Of a DNA stretch of 64,000 nt, positions 61,410 through 64,000 are shown in pieces (within the stretch, counting starts at the first letter, position 1; every line of letters starts with the position of its first letter). The DNA is taken from assembly GCA_016704305.1 (NCBI GenBank), contig JADJAL010000004.1:62001-126000 (forward strand). The letters run 5' to 3'. The translations under genes and the position numbers were made by a program. The notes below the pieces were generated by a model, which worked only from the letters and a program-made list of their open reading frames with translations, was not told the DNA's origin and did no database searches. This DNA comes from Haliea sp. (lineage in GTDB: Bacteria; Pseudomonadota; Gammaproteobacteria; Pseudomonadales; Halieaceae).

Positions 61410-62243
61410 TCACACGGCTACCGGCGCGGCAATATGCCCGTGCGGGTGATAATCAAGCAGTTCAAAATCCTCGAAGCAGTAGCCGTAGATCGTGTCAGGG
61501 CGACGCAGGATATTGAGACGTGGCAGCGGCCGCGGCTCACGGCGCAATTGTTCGTCCACCTGCTCCAGGTGGTTGCTGTAGATATGGGAGTCACCGGTGC
61601 AGATGATGATTTCGCCAGGCTCCAGGTCGCACTGCTGCGCCAGCATCAGCGTCAGCAGCGCCAGGCTCGCCGTGTTGTAAGGCAACCCCAAAAAGGAATC
61701 GCTGGAGCGGATCATCAGCTGCGCGGACAGGCGGCGCTCAGCCACGTAAAACTGGTACAGCAAATGGCAGGGCGGCAGCGCCATGCGACCCGCCCTGACG
61801 TTATCCTGGGGACTCATGCGCTCGTCGGGCAGGTACTCCACATTCCATGCATGAAACAGGATGCGCCGGCTGTCCGGGTTATTGCGCAGGCAGTCGATCA
61901 CATAGTCAATCTGGTTGATGGTCCTGCCGTCGCGGGTCGGCCAGGCCGTCCACTGGGCGCCGTAGATAGGCCCCAGTTCGCCCTCTTCAGTGGCCCATTC
62001 ATCCCAGATCGACACGCCGTTGTCCTTCAGCCAGCGCGTATTGGTGTCGCCACGGAGGAACCACAACAGTTCGTTCGCGATACTTTTGAAATGCAGCTTC
62101 TTGGTTGTCAGTAGCGGGAAGCCGTCAGCCAGGTCGTGCCGGTACTGCCGCCCGAACACGGACAAGGTGCCGGTGCCGGTGCGATCGCCCTTGCGCACGC
62201 CGTGATCCAGGATGTCCTGCAGCAGATCGAGATATTGCTTCAT
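61410..62243 (-). CDS. thyA: Thymidylate synthase
   Basis: 277 aa. The catalytic Cys is in ALPPCHLLYQFYV, with DRTGTGTLSVFGRQ at the N-terminus, GPIYGAQW and SSDSFLGLPYN as further family marks. Makes dTMP from dUMP with methylene-tetrahydrofolate. Its ATG overlaps the lgt stop by 4 bp (ATGA), and folA follows 16 bp later. Confidence 0.96.
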   Translation of the reverse strand: MKQYLDLLQDILDHGVRKGDRTGTGTLSVFGRQYRHDLADGFPLLTTKKLHFKSIANELLWFLRGDTNTRWLKDNGVSIWDEWATEEGELGPIYGAQWTAWPTRDGRTINQIDYVIDCLRNNPDSRRILFHAWNVEYLPDERMSPQDNVRAGRMALPPCHLLYQFYVAERRLSAQLMIRSSDSFLGLPYNTASLALLTLMLAQQCDLEPGEIIICTGDSHIYSNHLEQVDEQLRREPRPLPRLNILRRPDTIYGYCFEDFELLDYHPHGHIAAPVAV

Positions 62244-63058
62244 TTGACGCGTTTCCCCAGCGCAGGCTCATCACGACTGGCGTTGCGGTAGGCGGTGACT
62301 ATCAGGTAGATCCCCAGCGCGATCATCGGCAGTGACAACAATTGCCCCCGGGTCACCCAACCCAGCGCCTGGAAACCGATATCGCGGTCCGGCTCGCGGA
62401 AGAACTCCGCGACAAAGCGCAGGCAGCCGTAGCCTAGCGCAAACACGCCGGCGATGGACCACACGGGACGCGGCCGGGAAGAAAACCACATCATGATCAC
62501 AAACAACAACACCCCCTCCAGGGCGAATTGGTACAGCTGCGACGGGTGCCTTGCCAATTGCGCGGGATCATTCGGAAAGACCATTGCCCAGGGCACATCG
62601 GTGGCCCGTCCCCACAGCTCCTGGCCGATGAAATTGCCCAGGCGACCCAGCGCCAGGCCCACCGGCACCAGCGGTGCGACAAAATCCATCAGGGCGCCGA
62701 ACACGATATTGTGCCGGCGGGCGAACAGGTACATCGCGAACAGCACACCCAGGAAGCCGCCGTGAAACGACATGCCGCCCTCCCAGACCCGGAACAACCA
62801 GCTGGGATCTTTTAGCAGGTGGTCGCCACCGTAGAAGATCGCGTATCCAAACCTGCCGCCGAGCACGACACCCAGCGCGGCGTAAAAGATCAGGTCGTCG
62901 ACCTGCTCCCGCGTCACCACGGACCAGGGCCTCCGCGTGCGCCGTGCGGCCAACCACCATGCGAAGGCAAGGCCTGTGAGGTACGTCAATCCGTACCAGT
63001 GGACCTTGAGCGGCCCCAGGGACAGTGCGACCGGGTCTATTTCAGGATAAGGCAGCAT
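62240..63058 (-). CDS. lgt: Prolipoprotein diacylglyceryl transferase
   Basis: 272 aa, seven membrane helices. I start it at ATG 63058 (MLPYPEIDPVALSLGPLKVHWYGL); the longer open frame adds a non-conserved N-terminus. The signature reads GRLGNFIGQELWGR, keeping the essential Arg and Asn though the usual FIN is FIG. Transfers diacylglycerol to the Cys of lipoproteins such as those encoded at 29010, 37956 and 49991. First gene of lgt-thyA-folA, an arrangement common in gammaproteobacteria. Confidence 0.95.
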   Translation of the reverse strand: MLPYPEIDPVALSLGPLKVHWYGLTYLTGLAFAWWLAARRTRRPWSVVTREQVDDLIFYAALGVVLGGRFGYAIFYGGDHLLKDPSWLFRVWEGGMSFHGGFLGVLFAMYLFARRHNIVFGALMDFVAPLVPVGLALGRLGNFIGQELWGRATDVPWAMVFPNDPAQLARHPSQLYQFALEGVLLFVIMMWFSSRPRPVWSIAGVFALGYGCLRFVAEFFREPDRDIGFQALGWVTRGQLLSLPMIALGIYLIVTAYRNASRDEPALGKRVK

Positions 63059-63193
63059 CGTTGCAGTTCGGTAAGTAAGCCAATGGAAAGGCTGGCCAGA
63101 CTCGGCCAACACGAGTAACGGAACTGGAAAAGCCGTATTATCATCCACCCAGTGAGGATTCACAATTTTTTCCCCGTACCCCGGTTGTCGTCC

Positions 63194-63967
63194 ATGTGCC
63201 TGTTAATTTTTGCCCATCAGGTGGCGCCTGATTTTCCGCTGCTGATAGCCGCGAATCGCGACGAATTCCACGCGCGGCCCACCGCCGTGTCCGATTTCTG
63301 GATCGAACACCCCGACTTGCTGGCAGGAAAAGACCTGCAGCAGGGTGGAACCTGGATGGGTATAACCCGCAAGGGTCGCTTTGCCGCAGTCACCAACTAC
63401 CGCGATCCCGCGCGCACCGCCCCGGCACCGCGTTCTCGCGGCGAGTTGCCGCTGGCCTATCTTACGGGCACGGAAGACCCGCAGTCGTACCTGCATCAGT
63501 TGGCGAGCCGCGCAGCCGAGTACGCCGGCTTCAACTTGCTGGTGGGCGATACGCAGAGCCTCTGGTATTTCACCAACAGCGAGGAGCGCGCACCGCAGCG
63601 CCTGGCGCCTGGGATTTATGGCTTGAGCAATGCCAGGCTGGACACGCCGTGGCCGAAGGTGACCGCAGGAAAAGCACGGCTGCAGGCGCTGCTGGATGCT
63701 GGCGATATCTCCCATGACGCGCTGGCCACGGTCACAGCCAGCCGTCAGCTGGCGGATGGGCTCGCGCTGGACGCTCTGCATCAGGTAAATGGCATGGAGC
63801 GGATGTTGTCCGCGCAGTTCATTGTCACGGCTGCATACGGGACGCGCTCCAGCACTACAATGTGGACCGATGTACGCGGCCTCGCCAGTTGGCAAGAGCG
63901 CAGCTTCGACGCCGAGGGTACGTTACACACGGAACAACGAATGGAGTTTCAACTGGAAAGCGCATGA
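63194..63967 (+). CDS. NRDE (TANGO2-like) family protein
   Basis: 257 aa from ATG 63194, giving Met-Cys2 as the family's N-terminal nucleophile candidate. MCLLIFAHQVAPDFPLLIAANRDEFHARPT contains the NRDE motif; AGKDLQQGGTWMGITRKGRFAAVTNYRDP and YGLSNARLDTPWPKV are further TANGO2 marks. Fold resembles N-terminal-nucleophile hydrolases. Linked to haem handling in eukaryotes; bacterial role not established. Divergent from lgt. Confidence 0.9.
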   Translation: MCLLIFAHQVAPDFPLLIAANRDEFHARPTAVSDFWIEHPDLLAGKDLQQGGTWMGITRKGRFAAVTNYRDPARTAPAPRSRGELPLAYLTGTEDPQSYLHQLASRAAEYAGFNLLVGDTQSLWYFTNSEERAPQRLAPGIYGLSNARLDTPWPKVTAGKARLQALLDAGDISHDALATVTASRQLADGLALDALHQVNGMERMLSAQFIVTAAYGTRSSTTMWTDVRGLASWQERSFDAEGTLHTEQRMEFQLESA

Positions 63968-64000
63968 CGCGGCGCTGCGGCATCCAGCGCTGTGAACGTC

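Noticed and set aside
1..64000. tRNA, rRNA, transposase, integrase or phage genes
   Set aside because: Gaps between genes were read for tRNA-like cloverleaf ends and conserved rRNA stretches, and proteins for transposase or integrase motifs; none was seen.

Overview
The window is GC-rich, densely coded chromosomal DNA. It looks like an aerobic, heterotrophic gammaproteobacterium, most likely a marine Cellvibrionales/Halieaceae-type organism. This is inferred from the Vibrio-style TonB2 gene order (DUF3450, TtpC, ExbB, ExbD, TonB, TPR), the acyl-CoA and aldehyde catabolic gene sets, DUF4124/DUF4136/DUF481/DUF3012 envelope proteins and a PEP-CTERM protein. I found no rRNA, tRNA, CRISPR array, transposase or prophage genes.

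Layout. 0-4 kb: a minus-strand catabolic operon (amidohydrolase, KshA-like Rieske oxygenase, SDR), divergent from a TetR regulator, with a perfect 12-bp palindrome between them. 4-7.4 kb: DUF4124 protein, cupin, a broken CoA-transferase and a quinone reductase. 7.7-14.6 kb: a membrane protein and a terminal-oxidase operon whose order matches Bradyrhizobium coxMNOPQ (subunit II fused to two cytochrome c domains, subunit I, two subunit III proteins, subunit IV, Sco), ending at a strong terminator. 14.7-25.2 kb: DUF481 porin-like protein, glutathione reductase, a deleted TauE-like permease, a GldA/GldFG-type ABC system with DUF4340, MarC and a frameshifted KefB-type antiporter. 25.3-31 kb is the most accessory-looking part: a decayed papain-like peptidase/hydrolase fusion, a PEP-CTERM protein, a chorismate mutase-lipoprotein-ferredoxin trio, and a Fic protein behind GGGTGTAAAT repeats.

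31-37.7 kb: a valine (isobutyryl-CoA) degradation operon that carries an acylating aldehyde dehydrogenase where methylmalonate-semialdehyde dehydrogenase would be expected, with a LysR gene upstream. 38-48.3 kb: mixed housekeeping genes (DUF4136 lipoprotein, 2-hydroxyacid dehydrogenase, PPK2, HIT, cytochrome b561, SDR, MFS, UbiX, DeaD helicase, esterase, NTF2-like). 48.5-55.3 kb: coniferyl-type aldehyde dehydrogenase, tandem DUF3012 lipoprotein, solute-binding protein, GlpQ, pyruvate kinase-glucokinase, and CspA. 55.4-60.6 kb: the TonB2 operon. 60.9-64 kb: lgt-thyA-folA operon and a TANGO2/NRDE-family protein.

A recurring oddity is disrupted genes. Five are clear: a SDR frameshift at a homopolymer, about 50-codon internal deletions in both the CoA-transferase and the TauE permease, a KefB frameshift, and the peptidase fusion with at least six frame changes. 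All lie in the first 27 kb, while the remaining 37 kb is almost clean. They may be real gene decay or sequencing/assembly errors; sequence alone cannot decide. No single locus here proves an undescribed system. The best leads are the peptidase-hydrolase fusion, the acylating dehydrogenase in the valine operon, the Fic upstream repeats and the TetR-palindrome catabolic operon.
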